The translations under genes were made by a program, and so were the position numbers. DNA of 64,000 bases from Gammaproteobacteria bacterium (GTDB lineage: Bacteria; Pseudomonadota; Gammaproteobacteria; GRL18). The notes under the pieces are model-generated. The model made no database searches. It was not told where the DNA came from and was given only the letters and a program-made list of their open reading frames with translations. Every line of letters starts with the position of its first letter. Positions within the stretch are counted from its first letter, which is position 1. The DNA is taken from the NCBI GenBank assembly GCA_016744375.1, contig JADGEM010000010.1:1-64000 (forward strand), in the 5' to 3' direction. Shown here piece by piece: positions 46,301-54,724 of this stretch.

Positions 46301-47101
46301 ACTCAGCCAGATATTATTATCCATATCACCTGTCAGCAGGTATTTCCCATCTCGAGAAATAGCTGAAGCTGAAATACCTGCAGGATGCTCTGGAAAAATT
46401 TTTGAGACGTCATGAGCATCGAGCCCAATCAGCATGGCCTTATTTTTACTTATTACAATTATTGACTGACCATCTGGAGTAAATTGTATTTTTTTTATAA
46501 TTCCAGAAGTTCTTTGAAGGATTTTATTTTGTGTGGAATGCTTTACATCATGTTTCACTGGCCAGACTTTAATTGATTTATCAAATCCCCCTGAAATTAT
46601 TTTTTTTTCATCAGGTGACAAGGTAATTGATTTAATTATATCACTATGGCCCAAATATTCTGTTTCAATTTTACCCGTTACTGTTGACCACTGATAAATA
46701 ACATGGTCACTGCCACCACTGAATAGTGTTTTTCCATCATGTGATAAGGCCAGAGCAAGAGTGCTTATCCCCTCATTTTGACCTTGATTGCTGAATTTTC
46801 TGATTTGCCTGCCATTTTTAATATCCCATAAACGAATCGTATTATCCCAACTGCTGGTGGCCAAGAATTTTCCATTGCCTGAAACTGTCATTGTTATAAT
46901 AGGGCTGCCATGTAATAGCTTAACAACCAGTTCCGGTTTATGAGATTTTAAAATTTTATAGGGGCTTGAATCAGCACCGTACTTGTCCTGCTCAGGAATT
47001 TCTGAGCAGGACAAACAAAGAAGAAGTGTGAGAAAGATGACTATTTTTTTTTTTGACAAAGACAGCAAGAATGACCTTGTAAGCCAACGTTTAATCATCA
47101 T
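43382..47101 (-). CDS. WD40-caspase lipoprotein
   Basis: A very large protein (about 1239 residues). A lipobox ending LCLSC suggests a lipid-anchored periplasmic protein. A long series of WD40 units (about 50-660) shows repeated HxxxIxxxxFSPDG ... IRLWD patterns, for example FTGHSDNITALDFSPDAR and HSIRIWDLNTNK, probably two propellers. An Ig-like linker leads to a caspase-like domain (about 840-1090) with the dyad H928 in YLAGHG and C983 in LLDTCAAG. The last 140 residues look like a separate alpha/beta domain. WD40-caspase fusions are known in multicellular bacteria. Gene start overlaps the upstream stop. Confidence 0.88.
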   Translation of the reverse strand: MMIKRWLTRSFLLSLSKKKIVIFLTLLLCLSCSEIPEQDKYGADSSPYKILKSHKPELVVKLLHGSPIITMTVSGNGKFLATSSWDNTIRLWDIKNGRQIRKFSNQGQNEGISTLALALSHDGKTLFSGGSDHVIYQWSTVTGKIETEYLGHSDIIKSITLSPDEKKIISGGFDKSIKVWPVKHDVKHSTQNKILQRTSGIIKKIQFTPDGQSIIVISKNKAMLIGLDAHDVSKIFPEHPAGISASAISRDGKYLLTGDMDNNIWLSHIKTQKIIHKFTGHSDNITALDFSPDARQFVSSSKDHSIRIWDLNTNKIIQSAQFNQKDRIETILYIDNNTVLFNKSEALSIYKIDLNQEEKRFANKSKWVSSLAMSDSGRYLITGSWDHSAYLWDLQSGMMIHHLKGHKDEVRSVAFSPNNTMAATAARDGVTIVWNVRTGSILRTIKRSEKGVKTIAFSPDNKQLILGDDDGVLWMFSLSGDSPSDSELWHRKFSNRIEAVAYTPGAQSFISANGSDLSLRETHNGELIHRFQGHVKEIYAIAVSPDGQLVSSAGNRGEDILIHNLKTNKHVLSLNNTLGVIYSLEFSPDGQTLAVAGINNNIQLWDLKSKKILKTFSSQTKIIIDLVFSNDGHYLFSSGSDQKTQIWDVGSGRNLMSLIGFNDSSWAVFDQKGRYDASNGGDISGLHWVIGRETIKLSQLKQRYYEPSLLAKVVDNNSEPIKNVDSFNAPRLYPKVITSWSGEKNKIINIQLTDQGGGIGRVVILVNNKEVSSDARAFAQSSSDHSMTIKYDLYEHPFLIPGEENTVEVFAYNDENYLSSRGVGVIFTPDKIDQDMTPTLWAVVAGISDYQGTRIDLRYAAKDAVDFNKALTLGAKKLFGAERVNIKLLTTTTADGSIQPTKEAFVQAFEQLKEAKPWDILVIYLAGHGLSIKDDYYYLTAEAGSVDLTDPEIVKHLMISGNELTHWLKSTPIQKQVMLLDTCAAGSLANSFSETREISSGQIRAIEQMKDRTGLHVLMGSAANSVSYEASQFEQGLMTYALLQGIKGAALKKEIEIDVSELIHYAADTVPELAMEIGGIQRPRIASPGFSESFTIGLIERQDRASVPLSIKKSILLKPAFMNKETLVDDLNLSEYLRAYFREQNYYKQKQSNTLNQNITYMDVDVFPEAITARGIYQYTDTSLQVQLSLGRNRKKINNKKIIVNLSGGRDISPEVLAEKIGSEIYRQINLKRGNLSTL

Positions 47102-47774
47102 TCTGACTGATATAGACATCATAGTTTTGACAAATATTACATTTGATACTCACTTCAGCACCTTTATCAAGAATATTCCAGTGAGACATTTCATTTTCTT
47201 TTATTGATTTATCTTTCTCAGACCCATCTTCATCTGAATTAATCACAATAATTTCTACTGATGGTTTTTTGCTATTGCTGTTACCCGATGAATTATTATT
47301 CCCATTAATGGCTTCAGCATGCATCATCACCGTAGGTTTGAGGACAGCTGTTTTGGTAATCATTAGATGAGACTTTATAAATGGTTTGCCTCCTCTGCTG
47401 TTTGCTGTCTTTTTCTGCCGCTTATAGATTAATGACAATTTTCTAATGTTTTCTTCAGATGGCTTAATGCGTAACACACACATTTTTTGGCTTGTAACAA
47501 TTAAGTACTTATTTTTTTTATCAAACTGACAATTATTTGTCAAAATTGAAACATCCAACAAATCAATTTCTGGTAAAAAGAAAGAAAACACTTCCTGAAT
47601 GCCATCTAAAAAACCATTAAAAGGTAATGGGGACCCATTTAAAATGCTTTGCTTAACAGCTTCTTTAGAATATTTGTTCGACTCATTTGAGTGAGTTAGA
47701 TTGAGACTAAGGACAGCCATATAGACAACACTGAGTACACCCAGACCAATAAAAAATTTCTTTTTATTGTCCAT
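47091..47774 (-). CDS. CIS-cluster membrane-anchored protein, unknown
   Basis: A 227-residue protein with basic N-terminus MDNKKK followed by one transmembrane helix (about 7-26), so the rest should face the periplasm. It has a low-complexity Asn/Ser/Gly stretch (about 156-172) and an acidic stretch with NSDEDGSEKD. A C-terminal CNIC pair might bind metal or form a disulfide. I recognise no family. A good ribosome site (GGAGATATAATAATG) supports the start. It is tightly placed between the PASTA gene and the WD40-caspase gene. Confidence 0.7.
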   Translation of the reverse strand: MDNKKKFFIGLGVLSVVYMAVLSLNLTHSNESNKYSKEAVKQSILNGSPLPFNGFLDGIQEVFSFFLPEIDLLDVSILTNNCQFDKKNKYLIVTSQKMCVLRIKPSEENIRKLSLIYKRQKKTANSRGGKPFIKSHLMITKTAVLKPTVMMHAEAINGNNNSSGNSNSKKPSVEIIVINSDEDGSEKDKSIKENEMSHWNILDKGAEVSIKCNICQNYDVYISQNDD

Positions 47775-47788
47775 TATTATATCTCCAC

Positions 47789-48577
47789 TTATTCAATTTT
47801 TTCCAAATTTCTGCTTTGAATAGCTTCATATTTCATTAATTGAGCTGGTAATATATAGACTGGTTTTCCAATAATCATATGAGTTTTTGTCGATACAACC
47901 AGTTTGACTTTAGTTCCTTTTTTTACCGTTCCTGCTTTAGGTGTTTGTTTTATTACAATTTCTTCATTCATATTTTTTTGGTATTGCCTTTCAATTTTTG
48001 CGGTATCAACTTCAAAACCAGCCCTATTGATTTTATCCATTGCGTATGAAAGCTTTAACTTTAATACATTGGGTAAGGTCATTTCAGTCACTGGAGGAGG
48101 TAATGGTTTATCGTCCTCTGAAAACACTTTCCAACCTATAATTGCAATCACTATTAATGCAATGACCAATGCCACTATCCACCAGGGAAATGATTTTTTT
48201 GGTTCATCATCTGCAATAATAATTTCTTCTTTCTTTACTAAAACCATTTCACTACTTGTAAAATCATCTCCTGGGTTTTCTTTTGAATACACGGTGAGTT
48301 TAAATTTATAATCACCCAGTTCCTGTGCTTCAGGTATTGTCACTTCAACTTTTATTTCTTCCGTTGTTTTACTGCCCAGCACCCAATTCGGCTCTATCTT
48401 TATGTCAAACCATTCTTCCTTGGCAACGCTTTCATTTTCTTCATCTATAAAAATGCTGGCAGCCAAGTCAATATCTTTATCTATGATATTGCTTATGGTA
48501 AATATAACCGAGGCTTTTGAATTTTTATCACAAGTGAATGTTCGTGAAGCAAGTGTGATTTCAACCGGTTTAGTCAT
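47789..48577 (-). CDS. Single-pass membrane protein with PASTA domain
   Basis: A 262-residue protein: an N-terminal Ig-like/NEW3-type beta domain (about 1-115), a transmembrane helix (about 132-152, WWIVALVIALIVIAIIGW) preceded by PKKS, and a C-terminal PASTA domain (about 165-233; LPNVLKLKLSYAMDKINRAGF). Charge distribution suggests the N-domain is cytoplasmic and PASTA periplasmic, where PASTA domains commonly bind peptidoglycan. It is encoded directly after the baseplate genes, so it could tether the injection machine to the envelope. AAGGAG before the ATG supports the start. Confidence 0.85.
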   Translation of the reverse strand: MTKPVEITLASRTFTCDKNSKASVIFTISNIIDKDIDLAASIFIDEENESVAKEEWFDIKIEPNWVLGSKTTEEIKVEVTIPEAQELGDYKFKLTVYSKENPGDDFTSSEMVLVKKEEIIIADDEPKKSFPWWIVALVIALIVIAIIGWKVFSEDDKPLPPPVTEMTLPNVLKLKLSYAMDKINRAGFEVDTAKIERQYQKNMNEEIVIKQTPKAGTVKKGTKVKLVVSTKTHMIIGKPVYILPAQLMKYEAIQSRNLEKIE

Positions 48578-48616
48578 GATAATTCTCCTTTATTACAATC
48601 TATATCTGTAACTCGT

Positions 48617-49162
48617 TCAGTCGCTTATGAATTTAATATCATAAGAGACATAGACAGGTTTTTCCTGCTCAATAATTCTTTGAATCAATCTATTTTGATG
48701 CTTTTGTTTTTCTGAAATTTCAACCAGAAAGTGAAAACTTTGTTGCTTTCCATGTTTATCAATTCCATCTCTTATGGTGATTGAATTTGAGCCCGTAGCA
48801 ATTTTAAGAAACTGGCTTAAGCCTTGTAATGTTCCACGCCATTGCGATAAATAAGAGGCTGACAGTATCAATTCCTGCAAACACTCTTTTTGAATTAGAT
48901 GATGAATACCCAACTTAGTATCATCATGCCAAAGCCGTTCAAGATCAGTCCAATAGCCAAGGTATTCAATAAAGGCTTCCTGGGGAGTACGGCAAGGATT
49001 AAAAAAATCCTCAATCGTTTTAAACTGTAATTCTGTTTCTACATGCATAAAATGCATGATATCAATCAAGATTGATAAAATTGTTTCTTCATTTTTATGT
49101 TCATCATTGAGAGTTTGAAGAAAGACCTCCGGCAGTAGTGATTGAATCTCAGATTGATTCAT
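48617..49162 (-). CDS. CIS baseplate wedge, phage tail protein I-like
   Basis: A 181-residue protein resembling P2 gpI and its homologues in contractile injection systems. It has a helical start (SEIQSLLPEVFLQTL), a central ADDFFxPxxxPxxFLxYLGxWxxL-type pattern seen as TIEDFFNPCRTPQEAF and YLGYWTDLERLWHD, and GTLQGLSQFLKIATG. It would complete the baseplate wedge with gp25 and gpJ. The start at 49162 has GAGGTGG at good distance. It overlaps the end of the baseplate-J gene by 14 bp. Confidence 0.82.
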   Translation of the reverse strand: MNQSEIQSLLPEVFLQTLNDEHKNEETILSILIDIMHFMHVETELQFKTIEDFFNPCRTPQEAFIEYLGYWTDLERLWHDDTKLGIHHLIQKECLQELILSASYLSQWRGTLQGLSQFLKIATGSNSITIRDGIDKHGKQQSFHFLVEISEKQKHQNRLIQRIIEQEKPVYVSYDIKFISD

Positions 49163-51758
49163 TATCCACCTCAATTTCTATCGCATGCTGCTCAGAGCAA
49201 AAAAGCCAGTTTTTGGGGATTGTAATTGTTTCACTGTATAAATGACTTGAGCAGTTTTTAAAACTGGTGCTTTTTTCATCGCGAAGAAAGATCCCCTTTT
49301 TACCAGAAGTCATCAGCTTTCCTGTTACCGGTGAAGCGACAATAGATTCCGGCTCACCTAATTTGCTGATACTTTCTAAATCCAGCTTGCCATCAATTTC
49401 ACGCTTCTCCCAAACCGGCTTGATTGCATTAACATCCATTTTTAATATACCTTGTTCTTCTGAGGCTGCATAGACATTAGAACCATAAAAAGTAACTGAA
49501 AAACAACTGCCTGCTTTCCAGCCATCAGACAACTTGACCCAACCTTCATGATCTTCACCTGAAACAGAAAGGTGTCGCCGGTAGCAGGCATTTCCAGACC
49601 GATTAGGCATTTTTTTCAGCAATGCCCAGAGATAGTGGTGAGCATCTCGCTTCTGGATCGCAATATTGGCAACTTCTCCAGACTCCCATGGGGGATCTTT
49701 TAATTTCTTAAACTGATTGTCAGCCGCACCATTTGAAGAAAAATAAACCTGCCCATTCTCCTTTGAAGAAAACACAGCAACCATGCCACCGTCATGGCCA
49801 TCCTGACTGGTTACAATGGCATTAATTTTAAGCTCTGGCTTTTTTGCATCCACAAGAATTTTTATTGGCACTGATTCGGTGCCAATCGTGTATTCATATA
49901 ATGCATCATCGGTTGCAATCAAAAGAACCGGACCCGTATTTTTTTCTATCCAGGCAATATCGTTGATGCCTTTAATCTTTATGCTTTCTCGCTCACTCCA
50001 GTTTTCACCACAGTTAAAAGAGATGTGAATCTGGTCTGTTTTCTCATTATTTTTTACGATAATTGCCAATAGGCCCATATTTTCTGAAATGGCTGACGTA
50101 TTTTTTTGGTAAGGAAGAATTTTTTCAATAACAAAATCAAATTCATTAATTTTTTCCCAGCCATTGCCATTATTGACTGTACGAAATAGTGACTCTCCAG
50201 AACTAGCGTACCAGGTATTCCGCTGATAGTTATCAACCGCTAGTGCCTTGCAGTTTTTTTCCGGTGCATAAAATGTATTCAGTTTTAATTGCTCAACAGA
50301 AATAACACCCGGTTCAGATGCAATGATTTTATAAATATCCCATGACTTCAGTGATTGTCCAAAATTCCAGTCTTTAACAGAGCCGGAAATTATTTTAGGA
50401 GAAATGGTTCTGTATAGTGATTCTATAACCCGCTCTTTTACTCTTTGACTGTCCTCATTTTTATTGATGATGATTTTGCCTGTAATATAAATCGGTTTAT
50501 ATCGTACCCAGTTAACTTCACAGTTAATCCCAAGAGGTTTCCGATCATCAAGAACCTTTTGTATATTAAGTAGTATATTATTGGATTGCAGTGATTTTAA
50601 ATAGTTTAAAGAGACTTGCTGCTCCTGACCAGCAGCTAAATTAATTTCAGGAACCAGCAACACACTCACAGTACCTGGCTTTGCATGCTTCCAGAGTGAA
50701 GATTTAGTGTAGGCTCTGGTACGACTGACTGCACCTGAGCTTTGAATAGCCAACAATTCAAAGTCTCTGGCAGTAATGGCTCTTTTTAAAGAATTAAGCT
50801 GTTGCGGACCTCTTAATAATGCATTTTCAAGAGTCTCCATATTTCGGCCACCCACAGCAGCGACCCTGTTATTGACTGTTAAACCGGGATTTGAATCTTT
50901 AAAAACCTGCAAAAAACCTGCAGGAACATTACCGGTATCACCACCGCCATAACAATACCAGAGACGAATTTCCATTCCTTCAGGTGGGATAGAGCTGTCT
51001 GTGTCCGCATCATCATCTAATGTCTGCTCACAATAATGGCGATAAGCTGGAGAAAACTGAATGTTGCCTGTGACACGATCAACTGTATATACAAAATCAG
51101 CTTTGTCTACTCTGGAAAAGTCATCAACCTCATCCCAGATACCAAATTCTTTATCACTAAATTTTATTCGTTGTTTTGGGTGACAACTAATTTGATCATT
51201 AATTTCAATGGCAACAACCAGAGAGTCTAAAATAGAATTTTTTGCAATAATGGGCCGTTTAGCCGCCTGTATAAAAAATCCAGGCTGCCCTGTAGTAACA
51301 CCTGCAAGTTCCCCTTTTATCCAATGGCAATGACAAGCTGGAACTGTGACTTCTATTTCATCAGGTTTAATAATAACATCACGAGTAGTAATAAAAACGG
51401 GTGGTTTTTCAATCGTGTCATTACGTTGTCCTGAAACTCGTGTGCCTTTTGTGATTAACACATCAGCGGCCCTGGTGCTGCTTAGTCGGATAATTAATTC
51501 TGTCTGTGCTGCAATCGGTGCCTGCAGTTTAACACCAATCATGGCCAAAAATTCAATATAGGCCTTATAGGGCAATTGATTAAGCTGAGAAATCATGATT
51601 TCAGTCATATGTGCAAATGCTTCCAACAGCACAACACCCGGATCACCTGGCGTCAGATCCGTCCACTGTGAATTTTTCTCTTTTACTCGCTTTAATGCTG
51701 AAGCCAAAATTTGCTCATATTGGCATTCATTAATTTTTGGGATATTCAGTGACCCCAT
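49149..51758 (-). CDS. CIS baseplate J-like protein fused to beta-propeller
   Basis: An 869-residue protein. The first half (about 1-500) is baseplate-J/Afp11-like: LTPGDPGVVLLEAFAHMTEIMISQLNQLP at the N-terminus, TRVSGQ, and NALLRGPQQLNSLKRAITARDFELLAI (a hallmark stretch). The second half (about 500-845) has Ycf48/sialidase-type propeller units, such as SGESLFRTVNNGNGW, ISFNCGENWSERESI and EHEGILK-like repeats. A propeller on the wedge subunit could bind a receptor or an envelope partner. I see no separate tail-fibre gene, so this may replace it. Confidence 0.87.
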   Translation of the reverse strand: MGSLNIPKINECQYEQILASALKRVKEKNSQWTDLTPGDPGVVLLEAFAHMTEIMISQLNQLPYKAYIEFLAMIGVKLQAPIAAQTELIIRLSSTRAADVLITKGTRVSGQRNDTIEKPPVFITTRDVIIKPDEIEVTVPACHCHWIKGELAGVTTGQPGFFIQAAKRPIIAKNSILDSLVVAIEINDQISCHPKQRIKFSDKEFGIWDEVDDFSRVDKADFVYTVDRVTGNIQFSPAYRHYCEQTLDDDADTDSSIPPEGMEIRLWYCYGGGDTGNVPAGFLQVFKDSNPGLTVNNRVAAVGGRNMETLENALLRGPQQLNSLKRAITARDFELLAIQSSGAVSRTRAYTKSSLWKHAKPGTVSVLLVPEINLAAGQEQQVSLNYLKSLQSNNILLNIQKVLDDRKPLGINCEVNWVRYKPIYITGKIIINKNEDSQRVKERVIESLYRTISPKIISGSVKDWNFGQSLKSWDIYKIIASEPGVISVEQLKLNTFYAPEKNCKALAVDNYQRNTWYASSGESLFRTVNNGNGWEKINEFDFVIEKILPYQKNTSAISENMGLLAIIVKNNEKTDQIHISFNCGENWSERESIKIKGINDIAWIEKNTGPVLLIATDDALYEYTIGTESVPIKILVDAKKPELKINAIVTSQDGHDGGMVAVFSSKENGQVYFSSNGAADNQFKKLKDPPWESGEVANIAIQKRDAHHYLWALLKKMPNRSGNACYRRHLSVSGEDHEGWVKLSDGWKAGSCFSVTFYGSNVYAASEEQGILKMDVNAIKPVWEKREIDGKLDLESISKLGEPESIVASPVTGKLMTSGKKGIFLRDEKSTSFKNCSSHLYSETITIPKNWLFCSEQHAIEIEVDNESI

Positions 51759-51776
51759 AATTCCAGTCCTTATTGA

Positions 51777-52211
51777 TTACATCATTTCTAACGTTAATAT
51801 TAACTCTTCATCAATTTCAAGTGAGTGTGTCTCATGATCCCTTATTAAATAATTAAGATAAATATCCATCTTACTGGAATCCTCAGGACTACTCACCGCA
51901 TCAATACGGGTAATTGATATCCTGGGCTCCCATTTTTCCAATGCCTGAGTGACAAAGTGGATGGCCAGTCCATGAGTTGTTGCATCATTAGGCATAAAGG
52001 TAAGACGATACAACTCACAGCCATAATCCGGCCTCCTGACTCGTTCACCAGGTATGGTTGATAACAATAATAATATCGACTGTCTGATTGCCATGGATCC
52101 ATTAACAAGAGCAAGGCTTCCTGTACTAGTACAGACAAAGCCTGGATTTGATTGCCCCCGGTCAAAATCCGGATGATTAAATTTCAGAGCATGATACTGA
52201 TAATTTGACAT
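51777..52211 (-). CDS. CIS baseplate gp25-like protein
   Basis: A 144-residue protein of the GPW/gp25 family. The pattern GMLTRPDYGCELYRLTFMPN is seen here as ERVRRPDYGCELYRLTF. It has the EKWEPRI helix, and SITRIDAV continues the conserved core. gp25 starts sheath polymerisation at the baseplate. The N-terminus has a short extension (1-25). It lies 18 bp upstream of the baseplate-J gene. Confidence 0.9.
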   Translation of the reverse strand: MSNYQYHALKFNHPDFDRGQSNPGFVCTSTGSLALVNGSMAIRQSILLLLSTIPGERVRRPDYGCELYRLTFMPNDATTHGLAIHFVTQALEKWEPRISITRIDAVSSPEDSSKMDIYLNYLIRDHETHSLEIDEELILTLEMM

Positions 52212-52559
52212 TTATTTTTCTACCATAAAATTCTGCCCTGCCTGATTGACCGTATAATTAATACTGCCTGGCGGCACACCATCCGTCAGTCCTTTAAGAG
52301 ACTTCAAGCACACTGGGATATTGCGAATAAAGATAAATTTTGAATGACCTTTTGTTTCATTAATGGTTGTTAAACAGGGTTTTGAACCCCCAGAAGCAGG
52401 AATAGGACAACCGGCAATGGGCCTGCTGACAAGATCACCCTTAACAAGTATGGGAATTTTTTCAATCGTCACAAATGTCTGCGAAGCTATAATGCCCACT
52501 ATCCCTGTAAGATGGTCACATTGTAATACTGCTTTCTGAGTAATTAATGCTTGTGTCAT
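52212..52559 (-). CDS. CIS spike-tip PAAR-like protein
   Basis: A 115-residue beta-rich protein. The stretch GCPIPASGGSKPCLTTI followed by a C-terminal hydrophobic part resembles PAAR-like/Afp10-type tips that cap the VgrG-like spike. Cys residues could take part in metal binding. It starts in an ATGATGA overlap with the spike gene's stop codon, as expected for a partner produced in step with the spike. Confidence 0.75.
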   Translation of the reverse strand: MTQALITQKAVLQCDHLTGIVGIIASQTFVTIEKIPILVKGDLVSRPIAGCPIPASGGSKPCLTTINETKGHSKFIFIRNIPVCLKSLKGLTDGVPPGSINYTVNQAGQNFMVEK

Positions 52560-54133
52560 CATGCTTTCTCAAAATTAATTTTACTGGCTCGTATCGTCAA
52601 AGTACTGCCTGGAGCCTCAATATCAAAAGACCCATTAGAGCTGATGAGCAGCTTATCATCCGTCATCCTAATAGCATTTCCGGATTTTGTTTCTATCAGC
52701 ACTGTTTCTTCCTTGAGTTCAATGCTTGATTCAGATTTATTCGATAAACTGATTCGTTCATTTTCATCATCCAGTCTGAGTCCCTGACCGCCCGGTGTTA
52801 ACATTGAAAAACGACTGACCTTACCATCTACTACAATTTCATCCGGCAGGCTTGTTTCTCCATATAAGCCACCCAGCACAATAGCCTGCTCAATGCGCTC
52901 ATGCAACATTAAGATCAGCACTTTGTCGTCTATTTCAGGCAGAGCAATAATACCTTTGTTCTCTCCAGCGCCTGGAAACAAGACTTCAATCCAGCTTGTT
53001 TCTATATTGTTATACGTAGGCAGACAAACTTTTACCTTACCGGAATTTTCAGGATCTGTAATCTGGGTAATCACACCATAGGTTACTAACGTTGATTTTG
53101 AATGTTTAGTTATTTCCGGTGGCCGGCTGGAAAATTCAGTCACAAAGCCAGATAATGGATGAATTGAATGGTTGATTTTTGTAATACGGTACTGCTGTTC
53201 ATTATCCGACACTAATAAACCTGCCAACTTAATATCAATACCAGGCCCTAATTCTATACTCCCTTCAGCCTGCCCAATCACATAATTGCTCATAGCATTT
53301 ATCCGGTGAGTCTGACTGTCTCTCAGCTGTATTAACTGTTGTTCATTTTGAGCTGGCTGATCCACAATGCTTGTCTGAAAAACAGGCAATTCATTATTTG
53401 ATGAATAACTATTATCCAAAGAGCTTTTTAATGAGTCTTCCATAAATAATTGGCTCCGCTGGGGGTCCCAGCCAGAAATCACTGTTTCTGTTCCAGAGCT
53501 TGCATGGTTATTAATGCAGGCAACCTCCAGCAAATTTAAGCCATATTCAAGTTCAACCGTTGCTTCAGCTGCAGGCAGCTGAACAAAATTTAATATATTG
53601 TTACTTAAATAAAAATAAAGACCACTTCTTTCTGATAACTCCTGCAAAAATTCAAGACTAGATGATTGGTATTGGACTAGATGATTCCACAATGGTCCTG
53701 TATCCATTGCACTAACAGAGATACCATAAGGCGACAACATTTGTTCAGCAATATCAATCACAGTTACATCAACAAAAGAACGAACAGGATGCTGCATGGC
53801 AAGGTAGTTAAGTGCATCAGAGGCAGTTAATTGGATGGTGAATCCTTGATCTGTTGAATAATGATGTGAAATAGACTTAATAAAGCCTGAAAACAAATCA
53901 TGCGCTTCATTATCAACTCTGATGTTGATTTTACCACGTTGTATGAAACTCTGAACATGAGTCTCATATTCACTTTTGGTTAGAACTAAAATCAAATTAC
54001 AATGGCTAGGTGTCTGAAAACTGTGTTCAATGGTTATTTCTGTCAAACTTGTTTCAATAATATCAGAAATCATGACATCATCAATTGAGATGCTGAGTTT
54101 TTTGTTAAATTGCAGTTGACTTTTCATATCCAT
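52559..54133 (-). CDS. CIS VgrG-like spike protein
   Basis: A 524-residue central spike subunit. The N-terminal gp27/phage-D-like part (about 1-330) includes LSERSGLYFYLSNN and HRINAMS. A gp5-like OB domain (about 345-425) has GVITQITDPENSGKVKV, and the C-terminal beta-helix (about 450-524) has repeated short hydrophobic strands. It lacks any extra effector domain. The trimer would sit below the tube and carry the PAAR-like tip encoded next. Confidence 0.92.
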   Translation of the reverse strand: MDMKSQLQFNKKLSISIDDVMISDIIETSLTEITIEHSFQTPSHCNLILVLTKSEYETHVQSFIQRGKINIRVDNEAHDLFSGFIKSISHHYSTDQGFTIQLTASDALNYLAMQHPVRSFVDVTVIDIAEQMLSPYGISVSAMDTGPLWNHLVQYQSSSLEFLQELSERSGLYFYLSNNILNFVQLPAAEATVELEYGLNLLEVACINNHASSGTETVISGWDPQRSQLFMEDSLKSSLDNSYSSNNELPVFQTSIVDQPAQNEQQLIQLRDSQTHRINAMSNYVIGQAEGSIELGPGIDIKLAGLLVSDNEQQYRITKINHSIHPLSGFVTEFSSRPPEITKHSKSTLVTYGVITQITDPENSGKVKVCLPTYNNIETSWIEVLFPGAGENKGIIALPEIDDKVLILMLHERIEQAIVLGGLYGETSLPDEIVVDGKVSRFSMLTPGGQGLRLDDENERISLSNKSESSIELKEETVLIETKSGNAIRMTDDKLLISSNGSFDIEAPGSTLTIRASKINFEKA

Positions 54134-54136
54134 CCT

Positions 54137-54724
54137 TTAAACCAGATAGCTGGAGATATCATTCTTCCCTTCATTAAAGATTGAGTTATTCTCCGTTTCT
54201 ATTTTCTGGCCAGTAGCCTCACTTTTTGGTGCAAATCCTGCATCTAAAGATTGATGTTGATTGTTGTTTTGAGACACTCTGAGCAATCTGATTTTCAACC
54301 AGGAACGCCTGGGTACGCCAGAAAGATCAAAGACATCAAATTTCTCAGTAATAGAACTAATGACACAAGGAATATTCCAGCTTTTCCCCCAGACAAAGCG
54401 ACAAAGGCCTGGCCGATATTCTCCTTCAATCTGGGTTGTATTTTCTGATAATTGCCAAATTGGTTTGGTTAGTTCTCTCACATCACTACTCTGTATTGTG
54501 GATCCCTGAATGGATATATCAAAAACCAGTTCCAGTTCCAATACTGTTTTTCCTCCACCACTGAAGATTAAGCCATCATCTGCCATTTTATTTGAATCAA
54601 TAAAAATTGACTTAATATTTCTTTGATGTATACCTGAGCGTCGACTGACCACCAGTGTTTCAGGGTTCAGCATGCAACTGATCAACTGTCCAGTCTCTTC
54701 CACTAAAAAAGTTACCCGTTCCAT
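54137..54724 (-). CDS. CIS tube-like adaptor, Afp7 type
   Basis: A 195-residue protein. The N-terminal part ERVTFLVEETGQLISCMLNPETL and GGGKTVLELELVFDIS match the CIS tube-protein family that links tube to spike (Afp7/Pvc7 group). The WGKSWNIPCVISSITEKFDVF stretch continues the fold. No LysM domain follows, unlike in Afp7 of classical systems, so the protein is short. Its start overlaps the end of the preceding gene by 13 bp. Confidence 0.8.
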   Translation of the reverse strand: MERVTFLVEETGQLISCMLNPETLVVSRRSGIHQRNIKSIFIDSNKMADDGLIFSGGGKTVLELELVFDISIQGSTIQSSDVRELTKPIWQLSENTTQIEGEYRPGLCRFVWGKSWNIPCVISSITEKFDVFDLSGVPRRSWLKIRLLRVSQNNNQHQSLDAGFAPKSEATGQKIETENNSIFNEGKNDISSYLV

